6,934 nt of DNA from an uncultured Blautia sp. (GCA_938028845.1 CALIZJ010000052.1:1-6934), one strand, 5' to 3'; shown: positions 1 to 6,197, counted from the stretch's first letter. Translations and numbers: made by a program. Notes: generated from the sequence alone by a model not told the origin.

Positions 1-1
1 T

Positions 2-658
2 GACGGTTCTGTTTTAGGCACCTTTTCCGTGGCAAAAGGAAAATACTTATGGCAGCCGGAGGAAGATTTTCCCCTTTTTCTTCTTAGCATCTATAAATGC
101 ACCAAAGACATTTTAGACGAAGCCCAGGACCAGGCATCCCAAAAGCTGTCCCCTAAAGCGCGCAGCCAAGTCCAGGCAGAACTTGCCTATTTGCTGGCAC
201 AGCAATTTATAGACAGCACCTCCCTCCTGCACACCCTGGCTAAAAAAACAGATACCGATAAAGAAGGCCATCCTGTTTTTTATCTCCCTTCCATGTTGGA
301 ATACCAGGGACAGGATCTTAAAATCTCCATGCAGGGATTCCCCTTAAAGGAAGGGGAACTGCTCCTCCCTTCCAGGATCCATCGCCATAAACTATATTTA
401 AAGAACCAGATGGGACAGGAATTAGGGTATCTTTCTTTTCAGGACGACCGTCTGTACTATGTAGTCATCCCGCTTTTTGAGCAAAGACGGGTAAAAGTAA
501 AAATCCAGGTGCCTTTAAAAGCACAGAATAAGGAAAAAAGAAACAGCAATTCCTTCTATCCCATAAATTTGTGGGTCAAGCTGCTTCCTGGAAGTTTAAA
601 AGAAATGCCGGAAAATCTAAACCTGCGAATCCAGCAGTTAATAAACACCATAAAATAA
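2..658 (+). CDS. Uncharacterised protein, C-terminal part (5' end outside the window)
   Basis: The frame is open from the first bases of the window to a TAA at 656-658, giving about 218 visible residues. A GTG at 29 is the first possible start, but it has no convincing ribosome binding site and the reading upstream (DGSVLGTFS) looks like ordinary protein, so the gene most likely begins to the left. I do not recognise the family. The first third (LWQPEEDFPLFLLSIYKC, then a Gln/Ala-rich stretch) reads as amphipathic helix. The second half alternates charged and hydrophobic residues (LYLKNQMGQELGYLSF, LYYVVIPLFEQRRVKVKIQ) and looks beta-rich. The C-terminus is again helical (LNLRIQQLINTIK). No signal peptide, membrane segment or metal-binding cluster is visible in this part. 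It converges on the miaB operon with 64 nt between the stop codons, so it is not part of that operon. Coding status is likely; function is unknown. Confidence 0.75.
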   Translation, partial: DGSVLGTFSVAKGKYLWQPEEDFPLFLLSIYKCTKDILDEAQDQASQKLSPKARSQVQAELAYLLAQQFIDSTSLLHTLAKKTDTDKEGHPVFYLPSMLEYQGQDLKISMQGFPLKEGELLLPSRIHRHKLYLKNQMGQELGYLSFQDDRLYYVVIPLFEQRRVKVKIQVPLKAQNKEKRNSNSFYPINLWVKLLPGSLKEMPENLNLRIQQLINTIK

Positions 659-684
659 CCATCTCCCTGTACCCTTTCCTGCAT

Positions 685-714
685 AAAAAGGGCCGCCCCC
701 AATGGAGGCGGTCC
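685..714 (-). terminator. Intrinsic terminator of the oxidoreductase-kinase-miaB operon
   Basis: On the minus strand, just after the miaB stop, an 8-bp stem (690-697 pairing with 707-714, one G:U pair, GC-rich) closes a 9-nt loop and is followed directly by five T (685-689 read in reverse). That is a standard rho-independent terminator for leftward transcription. On the plus strand the hairpin is followed by GGATGAATTT with no T run, so it is not a good terminator for the converging unknown gene at 2-658. Confidence 0.85.
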
Positions 715-722
715 GGATGAAT

Positions 723-2213
723 TTATGCTTCCTGTCCCTTTGCGATTTCCCCGAAATAATAAAATCCTTTACATTCCTTTAAATACACCTGTACAAATTT
801 TCCAACCATTTCTTTATCCGCTGGGAAATGGACCAGAAGATTGTGTTCAGTCCTTCCGGTAAAGATTCCCGGTTCCTTACTTTCCTCTTCTACCAACACT
901 TCCTGTACAGTGCCTGTAAAACGCGAAGACTGCTCTCTTCCTTTTTCCTGAACCAAGGCAAGAAGACGGTCAAAGCGTTCTTTTACCACATCCTCCGGCA
1001 CCTGATCCGGCATACTGGCTGCAGGAGTGCCGGTACGCTTGGAATAGATAAAGGTAAAGGCTGTGTCATAATCCGCCTGCCTTACCACATCTAGCGTCTC
1101 CTTAAAATCCTCCTCTGTCTCTCCCGGGAAACCTACAATGATATCCGTAGTCAGGGAGATATCCGGCACTGCAAGACGGATTTTTCGTACCAGCTCCAGA
1201 TATTTTTCCTTGTCGTAACGGCGGTTCATCTCTTTTAATATACGGCTGCTGCCTGACTGTAAAGGCAGGTGAAGGTGATGACAGATCTTTTTGCTTTTTC
1301 CCATAACGGCAATAAGCTCGTCAGAAAGGTCTTTAGGGTGGGAAGTCATAAAACGGATCCTCTTTAAACCATCGATTTCCTCAATACGCTCCAGAAGCTG
1401 GGCAAAGGTGATGGGATGGGCAAGGGTCTTTCCATAGGAATTTACATTCTGTCCCAAAAGCATGATCTCCACCACACCGTCAGCCACAAGGCCGCGGATT
1501 TCCTCCAGGATTGCCTCCGGCTCCCGGCTCTTTTCCCTTCCCCGCACATAAGGCACGATACAATAGCTGCAGAAATTATTGCAGCCGAACATTACGTTTA
1601 CCCCTGTTTTAAAGAAGTATTTCCTGGAAGAAGGAAGCCCTTCCACGATCTCGTCCGTATCTTTCCAAATGTCGATGATCTGTCCCTTAGAAGTCTCCAT
1701 ACGGTAAAACAGCTCCGGGAATTTATAAATATTATGGGTTCCGAAAACCAGATCCACAAAAGGATATTCCTTACGGATCTTCTCCACCACATGAGGTTCC
1801 TGCATCATACAGCCAAAGATCACTATGCGCATATTGGGGTTTTTCTTTTTCAGATTTTTCATAAGCCCCAGATGTCCGTAAATCTTCTGATTTGCATTCT
1901 CCCGTACTGTGCAGGTATTATAGATGATAATGTCTGCATCTTCGCTGTCATGGCGGATGCATCCCATTTTTTCCATCCAGGCGGTAACGGAATCCGACTG
2001 AAGCACATTCATCTGACAGCCGGAAGTAAAAATATGAAAGGTAGGCATACTTCCGGTGCTGCTTCTATCCATAAGAAGGCGGCGGCATTTTTCCATATAT
2101 TCTAACTGTACAAGCGTCTCTTTTTCCTGATTCAAAATTTTTTCATCCTTTCCAGAAAAATATGGCCGGAAAAGAAAGCTCTTATTTTCCCGGCATATAG
2201 GTACTTCCCACAT
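723..2213 (-). CDS. miaB: MiaB, tRNA-2-methylthio-N6-isopentenyladenosine (ms2i6A37) synthase
   Basis: This radical-SAM methylthiotransferase adds the methylthio group to N6-isopentenyladenosine at tRNA position 37 in the cytosol. Numbering from the ATG at 2213 (496 aa), the N-terminal UPF0004 domain carries three cluster-ligating cysteines: C66 (SGCQMN), C101 (NTCTVREN) and C135 (FGCMMQ). The radical-SAM CxxxCxxC is C211/C215/C218, followed by IVPYVRGRE, which is typical of MiaB rather than RimO or MtaB. Further SAM-domain motifs are LLGQNVNSYG, HLPLQSGS and IVGFPGETEEDF. A TRAM domain fills about the last 65 residues. An N-terminal extension of about 55 residues before the first domain fits the long Firmicute forms. 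Start choice: the frame runs back to a TTG at 2240 with no ribosome binding site, whereas GAGGG at 2218-2222 sits 4 nt before the ATG at 2213; the ATG at 2216 is the alternative. It is the last gene of the operon, about 30 nt after the kinase, with a terminator behind it. Confidence 0.96.
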   Translation of the reverse strand: MWEVPICRENKSFLFRPYFSGKDEKILNQEKETLVQLEYMEKCRRLLMDRSSTGSMPTFHIFTSGCQMNVLQSDSVTAWMEKMGCIRHDSEDADIIIYNTCTVRENANQKIYGHLGLMKNLKKKNPNMRIVIFGCMMQEPHVVEKIRKEYPFVDLVFGTHNIYKFPELFYRMETSKGQIIDIWKDTDEIVEGLPSSRKYFFKTGVNVMFGCNNFCSYCIVPYVRGREKSREPEAILEEIRGLVADGVVEIMLLGQNVNSYGKTLAHPITFAQLLERIEEIDGLKRIRFMTSHPKDLSDELIAVMGKSKKICHHLHLPLQSGSSRILKEMNRRYDKEKYLELVRKIRLAVPDISLTTDIIVGFPGETEEDFKETLDVVRQADYDTAFTFIYSKRTGTPAASMPDQVPEDVVKERFDRLLALVQEKGREQSSRFTGTVQEVLVEEESKEPGIFTGRTEHNLLVHFPADKEMVGKFVQVYLKECKGFYYFGEIAKGQEA

Positions 2214-2245
2214 CATACCCTCTTTTCTCTCAGGTGTCAAAGGTT

Positions 2246-3160
2246 TTATTGGGAAATTTGACGCCTTGCGTAAGCGGCGGCCCCTAATACCGTCTTTGTC
2301 TTCTCATCTTCAGAAAAAATGAGGGAAAGAGAGTCGGCTGGGTAAGGCTTTCTGGTATATTCGTAAATTTTTTCTGTGAGATAGGAAACAGGGAAATCCT
2401 TCATGGATAAAACCCCGCCCCCAAGGATCACATGATCCGGATTTAAAATATTGATCTCCGTAGAAACGGTAATGGCCATTCGCTGTACGAATTCCAGCAA
2501 AAGAGACTCCTTCCCGTGTTTTTCAAAAATCTCTTGGATAGGAGTATGACGGTACTGTTCCCTGCAAAGGCCTGTCAAGAATTTGCCTCCCGCCAGATTT
2601 TCCATACAGCCGGCATTTCCGCAGCCGCAGGGCTCTTCGTTTCCCCAGACCTTAATATGCCCAAGCTCTCCTGCGGCCCCGTCTTTCCCTTTTAGGATCT
2701 TTCCGTCTATGCAGACTGCATTTCCAATCCCGGTGCCAAAGTAGCAGCCTACCAGGATTCCCTCGTCGGGAAGCTGGTAATATTCCTTGTCATAAAGAAG
2801 CGTCAGGTTTACATCCTTTTCAATGAAAACAGGAACGGACAGTTCTTTCTGTAAATACTCTACGATAGGAAGTTTTTCCATATAAGGAATATTAGGCGCC
2901 TGCATGACAATGGTCCGTTCTTTGTTTAAAGTGGCCGGAAACCCCATGGCTACGGCAGCAATCTCTCCCTGAAATACGGGCTGTCTTAAATACTCCAGCA
3001 AAAAATCCCTTAAATCTTTAAGCACATCTCCTGACCCAAAGACCTCGCCCACCGGAATCTTACGAAAGCATAAAAGCTCTTTTTCCTCGTTCACTCCTCC
3101 GATCCGCAGGTAGGTCCCGCCGATATCCACGCCGATCACAAAACTCTTTTGTTCTGTCAT
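2246..3160 (-). CDS. ROK-family sugar kinase, D-allose kinase (AlsK)-like
   Basis: A cytosolic ATP-dependent hexose kinase, predicted to phosphorylate the 6-hydroxyl of an aldose. At 304 aa it is full length for ROK kinases that lack the DNA-binding domain of ROK repressors. Visible motifs: phosphate-1 loop GVDIGGTYLRIG (10-21); catalytic base Asp116 in EKDVN; second ATP loop FGTGIGNA (141-148); sugar-binding E165 and H168 in GELGHI; a zinc site with C178, C180 and C185 in CGCGNAGCMEN; adenosine motif ILGGGV (245-250). From memory, E. coli AlsK shares unusual stretches: MGFPA, a TPN/APN-x-P segment, DVNL where most glucokinases have DAN, and PDxVILGGGVxxMxxFP. This makes allose or another 6-phosphorylatable aldohexose a reasonable guess, but I have not aligned it by tool and substrate assignment in ROK proteins is unreliable. 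Its ATG overlaps the stop of the preceding oxidoreductase by 1 nt (TAATG), implying translational coupling. Confidence 0.9.
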   Translation of the reverse strand: MTEQKSFVIGVDIGGTYLRIGGVNEEKELLCFRKIPVGEVFGSGDVLKDLRDFLLEYLRQPVFQGEIAAVAMGFPATLNKERTIVMQAPNIPYMEKLPIVEYLQKELSVPVFIEKDVNLTLLYDKEYYQLPDEGILVGCYFGTGIGNAVCIDGKILKGKDGAAGELGHIKVWGNEEPCGCGNAGCMENLAGGKFLTGLCREQYRHTPIQEIFEKHGKESLLLEFVQRMAITVSTEINILNPDHVILGGGVLSMKDFPVSYLTEKIYEYTRKPYPADSLSLIFSEDEKTKTVLGAAAYARRQISQ

Positions 3161-4152
3161 TATCTCTGATCTCCCGGAAAGAAAATTCCTGCTTTTGTTC
3201 TGGCATTCTCCATTACCCGGATCACCTTTTCCGTAAGGGCAAGCCGCTCTTCTATGGCTTTATGGTCCTCCTCCAGGATAAGCTTTGTCACATTCTGCAC
3301 TTCAAAAAACCAGCGGTCTGTATCTCCCTGCTCGTTAAAGACTTCTTCTTTCTCCTTTGTCACCACCCGGATCTCTGCAAGGCCATTGCTTCCGTCTTTT
3401 ACATACAGATACCCTTTTTCGCCCTGGATCTGGACGCTGTTTACACCCCAGGTATCTTTCGCTCCGGCACATTCGCTGACAAAATCTTCATACTGCAGCA
3501 TCAGGATTCCGGAGGTATCTACCAGGTTTTTGTGGATATTGGGATAATATGCCGCCAGTTTCGGCTCTCCAAATAAAGCAACGTTCAGATACAGGTTATA
3601 AAAGTTAATATCCATGAGACAGCCTCCGGCAAAGGCTGGGTTAAACACATTGGGAACCTCTCCCTTAAGCACCTGGTCATATCTGCTGGAATATTGGCTG
3701 TAGCTGCTTAAAACCAGCCGGATTCTCCCGATCTTTTTTAATTCCCTTTTTAAGATCTCATAATTAGGCAGATAGGTGGTAGGCACAGCGTCTACCAAAA
3801 ACAATCCTTTTTCCCTGGCAAGTTCCATAAGCTCCCTTACCTGTTCTGCCCTGGTGCAGAACGGCTTTTCACAAATCACATTTTTTCCTGCCAGAAGCGC
3901 CATTTTGGTCTGCTCATAGTGAAGGCTGTTAGGAGAGGCAACGTAGATAAAATTTATCTCCTCATCCTTAAGCATTTCTTCCAGGTCTGTGTAAACTTTC
4001 TCCACCTGATAAGCAGCGGCCAGCCCCTGTCCTTTTTCCTTTGTCCTGGAATACACTGCCACGCACCGTATCCCTTCTGTCTTCTTTACTCCGTCTAATA
4101 TAGAATGTACGATCATTCCGGAGCCAATGGTTCCAAGACGTATCTCTTTCAT
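3160..4152 (-). CDS. Gfo/Idh/MocA-family NAD(P)-dependent oxidoreductase (dihydrodiol dehydrogenase/AFR reductase-like branch)
   Basis: A cytosolic dehydrogenase/reductase predicted to interconvert a hydroxyl and a keto group on a sugar, polyol or related compound. At 330 aa it is normal length. The N-terminal Rossmann fold starts with LGTIGSGMI (6-14, dinucleotide loop) and runs through VYSRT (33-37), VASPNSLHYE (71-80) and the family hallmark ICEKPF, with catalytic-type Lys96. The C-terminal alpha/beta domain has AGGCLMDINFYNLYLNVALFG (175-195). Here Asp181 and Tyr185 stand at the positions of the usual D-x-G-x-H motif. Tyr in place of His is known in the dihydrodiol dehydrogenase, glucose-fructose oxidoreductase and 1,5-anhydrofructose reductase branch, so I place it there on motif grounds. 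The ATG at 4152 has AAGGAGG (4162-4168) 9 nt upstream, inside the end of the previous gene; the two overlap by 4 nt (ATGA). The cofactor and substrate are unknown. Confidence 0.92.
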   Translation of the reverse strand: MKEIRLGTIGSGMIVHSILDGVKKTEGIRCVAVYSRTKEKGQGLAAAYQVEKVYTDLEEMLKDEEINFIYVASPNSLHYEQTKMALLAGKNVICEKPFCTRAEQVRELMELAREKGLFLVDAVPTTYLPNYEILKRELKKIGRIRLVLSSYSQYSSRYDQVLKGEVPNVFNPAFAGGCLMDINFYNLYLNVALFGEPKLAAYYPNIHKNLVDTSGILMLQYEDFVSECAGAKDTWGVNSVQIQGEKGYLYVKDGSNGLAEIRVVTKEKEEVFNEQGDTDRWFFEVQNVTKLILEEDHKAIEERLALTEKVIRVMENARTKAGIFFPGDQR

Positions 4153-5192
4153 AAGGATTCCCCTCCTTCTGCCTGTGCTTTATGAGACTTTGCCGTTTCT
4201 GTGGCTTTTTCCAATAATTCAAGCACACAGATCACCTCGTCGTCTTTAATACATTTTTCTTTTCCCTGCTGGATGGCTTCCACCAGATTGTCATAAATTT
4301 TTTCATAGGCTGCGCTGTATACAGGAACCTTTTCTTCAATCTTTTCCCCCTGGTCGTTGATGTAGACCAAAGTTCCCCATCTGTCTTCAGGCGCGGTTTC
4401 TTTCGTGACTTTATGTCTTCCCACTGTTTTTTTCTTCCCTGAGTTATGGATGACCGGGGGCAGGGTAAAGCTTCCTTTTGTTCCGTGCAGGGTAAAACGG
4501 GGATAATCGATCAGGACGCACATACTGGTATTTACGGACGCTTTTCCGTTTCCATAAAAGAACTCCAGATCGTAATAGTCATCCCCCAGTCCAGGATGAT
4601 GGATGCTCCGCACGTCAAATACCGTCCGGTCCGGTCTTCCGAAAAGACTGATGATCTGATCCACCGTATGTACAGCCAGGTTATACAGCGTGCCATAGGT
4701 GTCGTACCACCCGTTTTCCCTGAAATAATCATAATGGCTTTCCAGGCGTACCATCTGTCCGATCTTTCCGCTTTCCAGCACAGATTTTAAAGCCATAAAG
4801 TCACCGTCGAATCTGCGGTTCTGATTCGGCATACAGATCAGCCCTTTTTCTTTTGCCAGCTCAAAGACTTCTCTTGCCTCCTTTGCCGTAGGAGCAAAGG
4901 GCTTTTCCACCAAAGCATGTTTTCCTGCATTTAAGATCTGCTTTGCATAGGATACGTGATAGATGTCCGGCGTATTTACCACCACCAGATCTACCTCCTC
5001 ATCTTTTAGTACCTGGTCTAAATCCGTAGTAAAAATTATCTCTGGATAATAGGGTTCGTACAAAGCATTTGCCTCAATGTCTTCCTCTCTGCGGTATACA
5101 TATTTTACCTTTATGTCCTCCCGGTTTTCTACATAGGGAATGTGATACTCCCTGACGCTTACTCCAAATCCAATATAAGCCACTGTTATCAT
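4149..5192 (-). CDS. Gfo/Idh/MocA-family NAD(P)-dependent oxidoreductase, YhhX/YdgJ-like
   Basis: First gene of the operon; 347 aa from the ATG at 5192. The Rossmann domain opens with MITVAYIGFG, then YHIPYVENREDIKV. DLDQVLKDEEVDLVVVNTP and LVEKPF follow (Lys97 is the catalytic-type lysine). The C-terminal domain carries NQNRRFDGDF, ESHYDYFREN, AVHTVDQIISLFGRPD (His175 at the catalytic-histidine position) and IDYPRFTLHGTKGSF. These stretches match what I recall of E. coli YhhX closely, a family member whose physiological substrate is not settled to my knowledge. Asn171 sits where many relatives have the Asp of D-x-G-x-H; as I recall it, YhhX has Gly there, so this seems a subfamily trait rather than decay. 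Start choice: the frame runs back to a GTG at 5213, but AAGGAG (5201-5206) lies 8 nt before the ATG at 5192, and that start gives the N-terminus expected for the family. It is divergent from the araC gene. Confidence 0.93.
   Translation of the reverse strand: MITVAYIGFGVSVREYHIPYVENREDIKVKYVYRREEDIEANALYEPYYPEIIFTTDLDQVLKDEEVDLVVVNTPDIYHVSYAKQILNAGKHALVEKPFAPTAKEAREVFELAKEKGLICMPNQNRRFDGDFMALKSVLESGKIGQMVRLESHYDYFRENGWYDTYGTLYNLAVHTVDQIISLFGRPDRTVFDVRSIHHPGLGDDYYDLEFFYGNGKASVNTSMCVLIDYPRFTLHGTKGSFTLPPVIHNSGKKKTVGRHKVTKETAPEDRWGTLVYINDQGEKIEEKVPVYSAAYEKIYDNLVEAIQQGKEKCIKDDEVICVLELLEKATETAKSHKAQAEGGESL
4162..4168 (-). promoter_or_regulatory. Ribosome binding site of the second oxidoreductase
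   Basis: AAGGAGG on the minus strand, 9 nt before the ATG at 4152. It lies within the last codons of the upstream gene, so this gene can recruit ribosomes itself as well as by coupling through the ATGA overlap. Confidence 0.8.
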
Positions 5193-5200
5193 GATCCGTT

Positions 5201-5206
5201 CTCCTT
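5201..5206 (-). promoter_or_regulatory. Ribosome binding site that fixes the start of the YhhX-like oxidoreductase
   Basis: AAGGAG on the minus strand, 8 nt before the ATG at 5192. It lies downstream of the GTG at 5213, so the longer in-frame start would place the ribosome binding site inside the coding sequence. This supports the ATG. Confidence 0.8.
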
Positions 5207-5223
5207 CTGTCACATTGGTTATT

Positions 5224-5251
5224 TTTATAGATCAAGTGCGTAAAGAATCAA
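5224..5251 (-). promoter_or_regulatory. Predicted sigma-A promoter of the oxidoreductase-kinase-miaB operon
   Basis: Minus strand: -35 TTGATT at 5251-5246 (4/6 match to TTGACA), 16-bp spacer, -10 TATAAA at 5229-5224 (5/6). Transcription would start near 5217, leaving a leader of about 25 nt before the ATG at 5192. The dyad at 5259-5286 lies directly upstream of the -35, as expected for an activator site. This is pattern-based only. Confidence 0.65.
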
Positions 5252-5258
5252 AAACGTA

Positions 5259-5286
5259 CCTTTTCCCTTGCATGCCAGAGAAAAGG
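5259..5286. promoter_or_regulatory. 28-bp imperfect palindrome, candidate operator or activator site
   Basis: A dyad centred between 5272 and 5273 pairs 12 of 14 positions: half-site CCTTTTCCCTTGCA facing TGCCAGAGAAAAGG, with mismatches only at 5266/5279 and 5269/5276. The core GCATGC is fully palindromic. Its centre is about 55 bp upstream of the predicted start of the leftward operon and it abuts the -35. Symmetry suggests a dimeric DNA-binding protein. AraC-family proteins often bind direct rather than inverted repeats, so the binder may be the adjacent regulator or something else. Confidence 0.55.
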
Positions 5287-5292
5287 GATTCC

Positions 5293-5303
5293 AACGCTTT
5301 TTC
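5293..5303 (+). repeat. Direct-repeat box AACGCTTTTTC, copy 1
   Basis: The 11-mer AACGCTTTTTC occurs identically at 5293-5303 and 5372-5382, 79 bp apart, within one 230-bp control region. The inner CGCTTTTTC occurs again in reverse orientation at 5401-5409. Copy 1 lies upstream of the leftward promoter (about -76 to -86 from its predicted start) and upstream of the araC promoter, where it could serve either side. Confidence 0.55.
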
Positions 5304-5333
5304 TCTCCTTACCTAAAATAGCACAGATCTTCC

Positions 5334-5362
5334 TGCGCACCTAGCACTTACTCTTCTATAAT
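5334..5362 (+). promoter_or_regulatory. Predicted sigma-A promoter of the araC-family gene
   Basis: A perfect -10 TATAAT at 5357-5362 is preceded at 17 bp by a poor -35, TGCGCA (5334-5339, 3/6). Start of transcription would be near 5369. A consensus -10 with a weak -35 fits a promoter that is modest or needs an activator. The predicted transcript begins almost exactly at the inverted repeat 5374-5409. Confidence 0.65.
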
Positions 5363-5373
5363 GTAGACAAAAA

Positions 5374-5409
5374 CGCTTTTTCCTGTTATCCTTAAATCAG
5401 GAAAAAGCG
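5374..5409. repeat. Perfect 12-bp inverted repeat in the araC leader: operator, leader hairpin or minus-strand terminator
   Basis: CGCTTTTTCCTG (5374-5385) is repeated exactly as its reverse complement at 5398-5409, with 12 nt between. Read as DNA, it holds two of the three CGCTTTTTC boxes and sits from about +6 to +41 of the predicted araC transcript, ideal for autorepression. Read as plus-strand RNA, it is a 12-bp hairpin ending immediately before the ribosome binding site at 5410-5416. Read as minus-strand RNA, the hairpin is followed by five T (5373-5369), the form of an intrinsic terminator that would stop antisense transcription crossing araC. The sequence alone does not choose between these roles, and they are not exclusive. 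Confidence 0.7.
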
Positions 5410-5416
5410 AAGGAGG
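5410..5416 (+). promoter_or_regulatory. Ribosome binding site of the araC-family gene
   Basis: AAGGAGG, 7 nt before the ATG at 5424. It abuts the 3' arm of the 12-bp inverted repeat that ends at 5409, so folding of that hairpin could influence ribosome access. Confidence 0.85.
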
Positions 5417-5423
5417 TTTCTTC

Positions 5424-6182
5424 ATGGCATTATTTTTAGTAGGCACATCGCCCAGGACTTTTACTACTTATGCCCTCCATTACCACAGACATTACGAGGT
5501 CATACTGAACCTGGAAGGAGAAGGAATGGAAAGGATCGGTTCCAGGGAGTATCCCTTTTTCCCGGGAAGCATACACATCATTCCTCCGGAGGTTCCCCAC
5601 CAGAAACGGGCGGAAGGAGGGTTTCGTGACATTTATTTCCGCACGGATATTTTATCCTTTGATTCTGTATCTTTACAGGAGCTGCCTTCCGGCCAGACCC
5701 CCTTGATCCTCCAGGACGACGGGGATAAGACCATGGAAAAACTTTTGTCTATTTTACTGGCGAGGTATCTGAAAGCAGGAAAAAACGACCGGATCGTAAA
5801 CTCCATGTACCACACGATCTTACAGCTTTTGGATGAATGGTATAAAAAAGAAGCCTTTGATCCCCTCATAGACCGGATCATTCATTCCATAACGATTTCT
5901 TTTAATGATCCGGAATTTTCGGTTACAGAGGCTCTTTTAGAAACCGGCTTCAGCAAGGACTATATCCGGCGCTGTTTCCACGCAGCCACAGGAGTAACGC
6001 CCAACGCCTACCTCACCCAGATACGCATGAACTATGCCGCCCAGCTTTTAAGCCAAAAGGAAACGCTGAACCTTTCCATGGGAGATATTGCCTCCATGTG
6101 CGGGTATTACGATGCCAGGTATTTTTCCAGGATTTTTAAAAAGACCTTCGGCGTCTCCCCTTCCGCCTATAAACAGCCCTAA
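5424..6182 (+). CDS. AraC-family transcriptional regulator with cupin-like N-terminal domain
   Basis: A cytosolic one-component regulator of 252 aa, a usual length. Residues about 15-75 form a cupin-type effector-binding domain: ALHYHRHYEVILNLEGEG (H19, H21, H23) then YPFFPGSIHIIPPEVPHQ, a pattern shared by sugar-sensing AraC proteins. A helical linker (about 100-150) follows. The C-terminal AraC DNA-binding domain has two helix-turn-helix units: VTEALLETGFSKDYIRRCFHAATG (167-190) and MGDIASMCGYYDARYFSRIFKKTFGVSPSAYK (219-250). The second holds the family signature. The start is fixed by AAGGAGG 7 nt upstream. It is divergent from the oxidoreductase operon, with a shared 230-bp control region rich in repeats, so the operon is its most likely target and autoregulation is plausible. 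The effector is unknown; the neighbouring enzymes suggest a sugar or keto-sugar. Confidence 0.95.
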   Translation: MALFLVGTSPRTFTTYALHYHRHYEVILNLEGEGMERIGSREYPFFPGSIHIIPPEVPHQKRAEGGFRDIYFRTDILSFDSVSLQELPSGQTPLILQDDGDKTMEKLLSILLARYLKAGKNDRIVNSMYHTILQLLDEWYKKEAFDPLIDRIIHSITISFNDPEFSVTEALLETGFSKDYIRRCFHAATGVTPNAYLTQIRMNYAAQLLSQKETLNLSMGDIASMCGYYDARYFSRIFKKTFGVSPSAYKQP

Positions 6183-6197
6183 GGTCCGTCCGGATAC

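Noticed and set aside
685..714. Hairpin as a bidirectional terminator also serving the plus-strand gene at 2-658
   Set aside because: There is no T run after the stem on the plus strand; only the minus-strand reading has the T5 tract.
828..1094. 88-codon plus-strand open frame
   Set aside because: Antisense to the 3' part of miaB, with no recognisable protein features.
1416..2105. 229-codon open frame on the plus strand
   Set aside because: It lies wholly antisense to miaB, whose motifs are unambiguous. It has His/Phe/Ile-rich composition typical of a shadow frame and no convincing ribosome binding site.
2214..2240. Longer miaB start at TTG 2240
   Set aside because: No ribosome binding site precedes the TTG, while GAGGG lies just before the ATG at 2213, inside the extended frame.
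5193..5213. GTG 5213 as the start of the YhhX-like gene
   Set aside because: The AAGGAG at 5201-5206 is placed for the ATG at 5192, and family members begin at the equivalent residue.
5315..5343. Alternative leftward promoter with -10 TATTTT at 5320-5315
   Set aside because: No acceptable -35 at 16-18 bp, and a much better TTGATT/TATAAA pair lies closer to the gene.
5368..5381. Catabolite-responsive element (CcpA cre site)
   Set aside because: The left half around AACGC resembles cre, but the right half lacks the required CA ending (TT instead) and the first two positions also differ.
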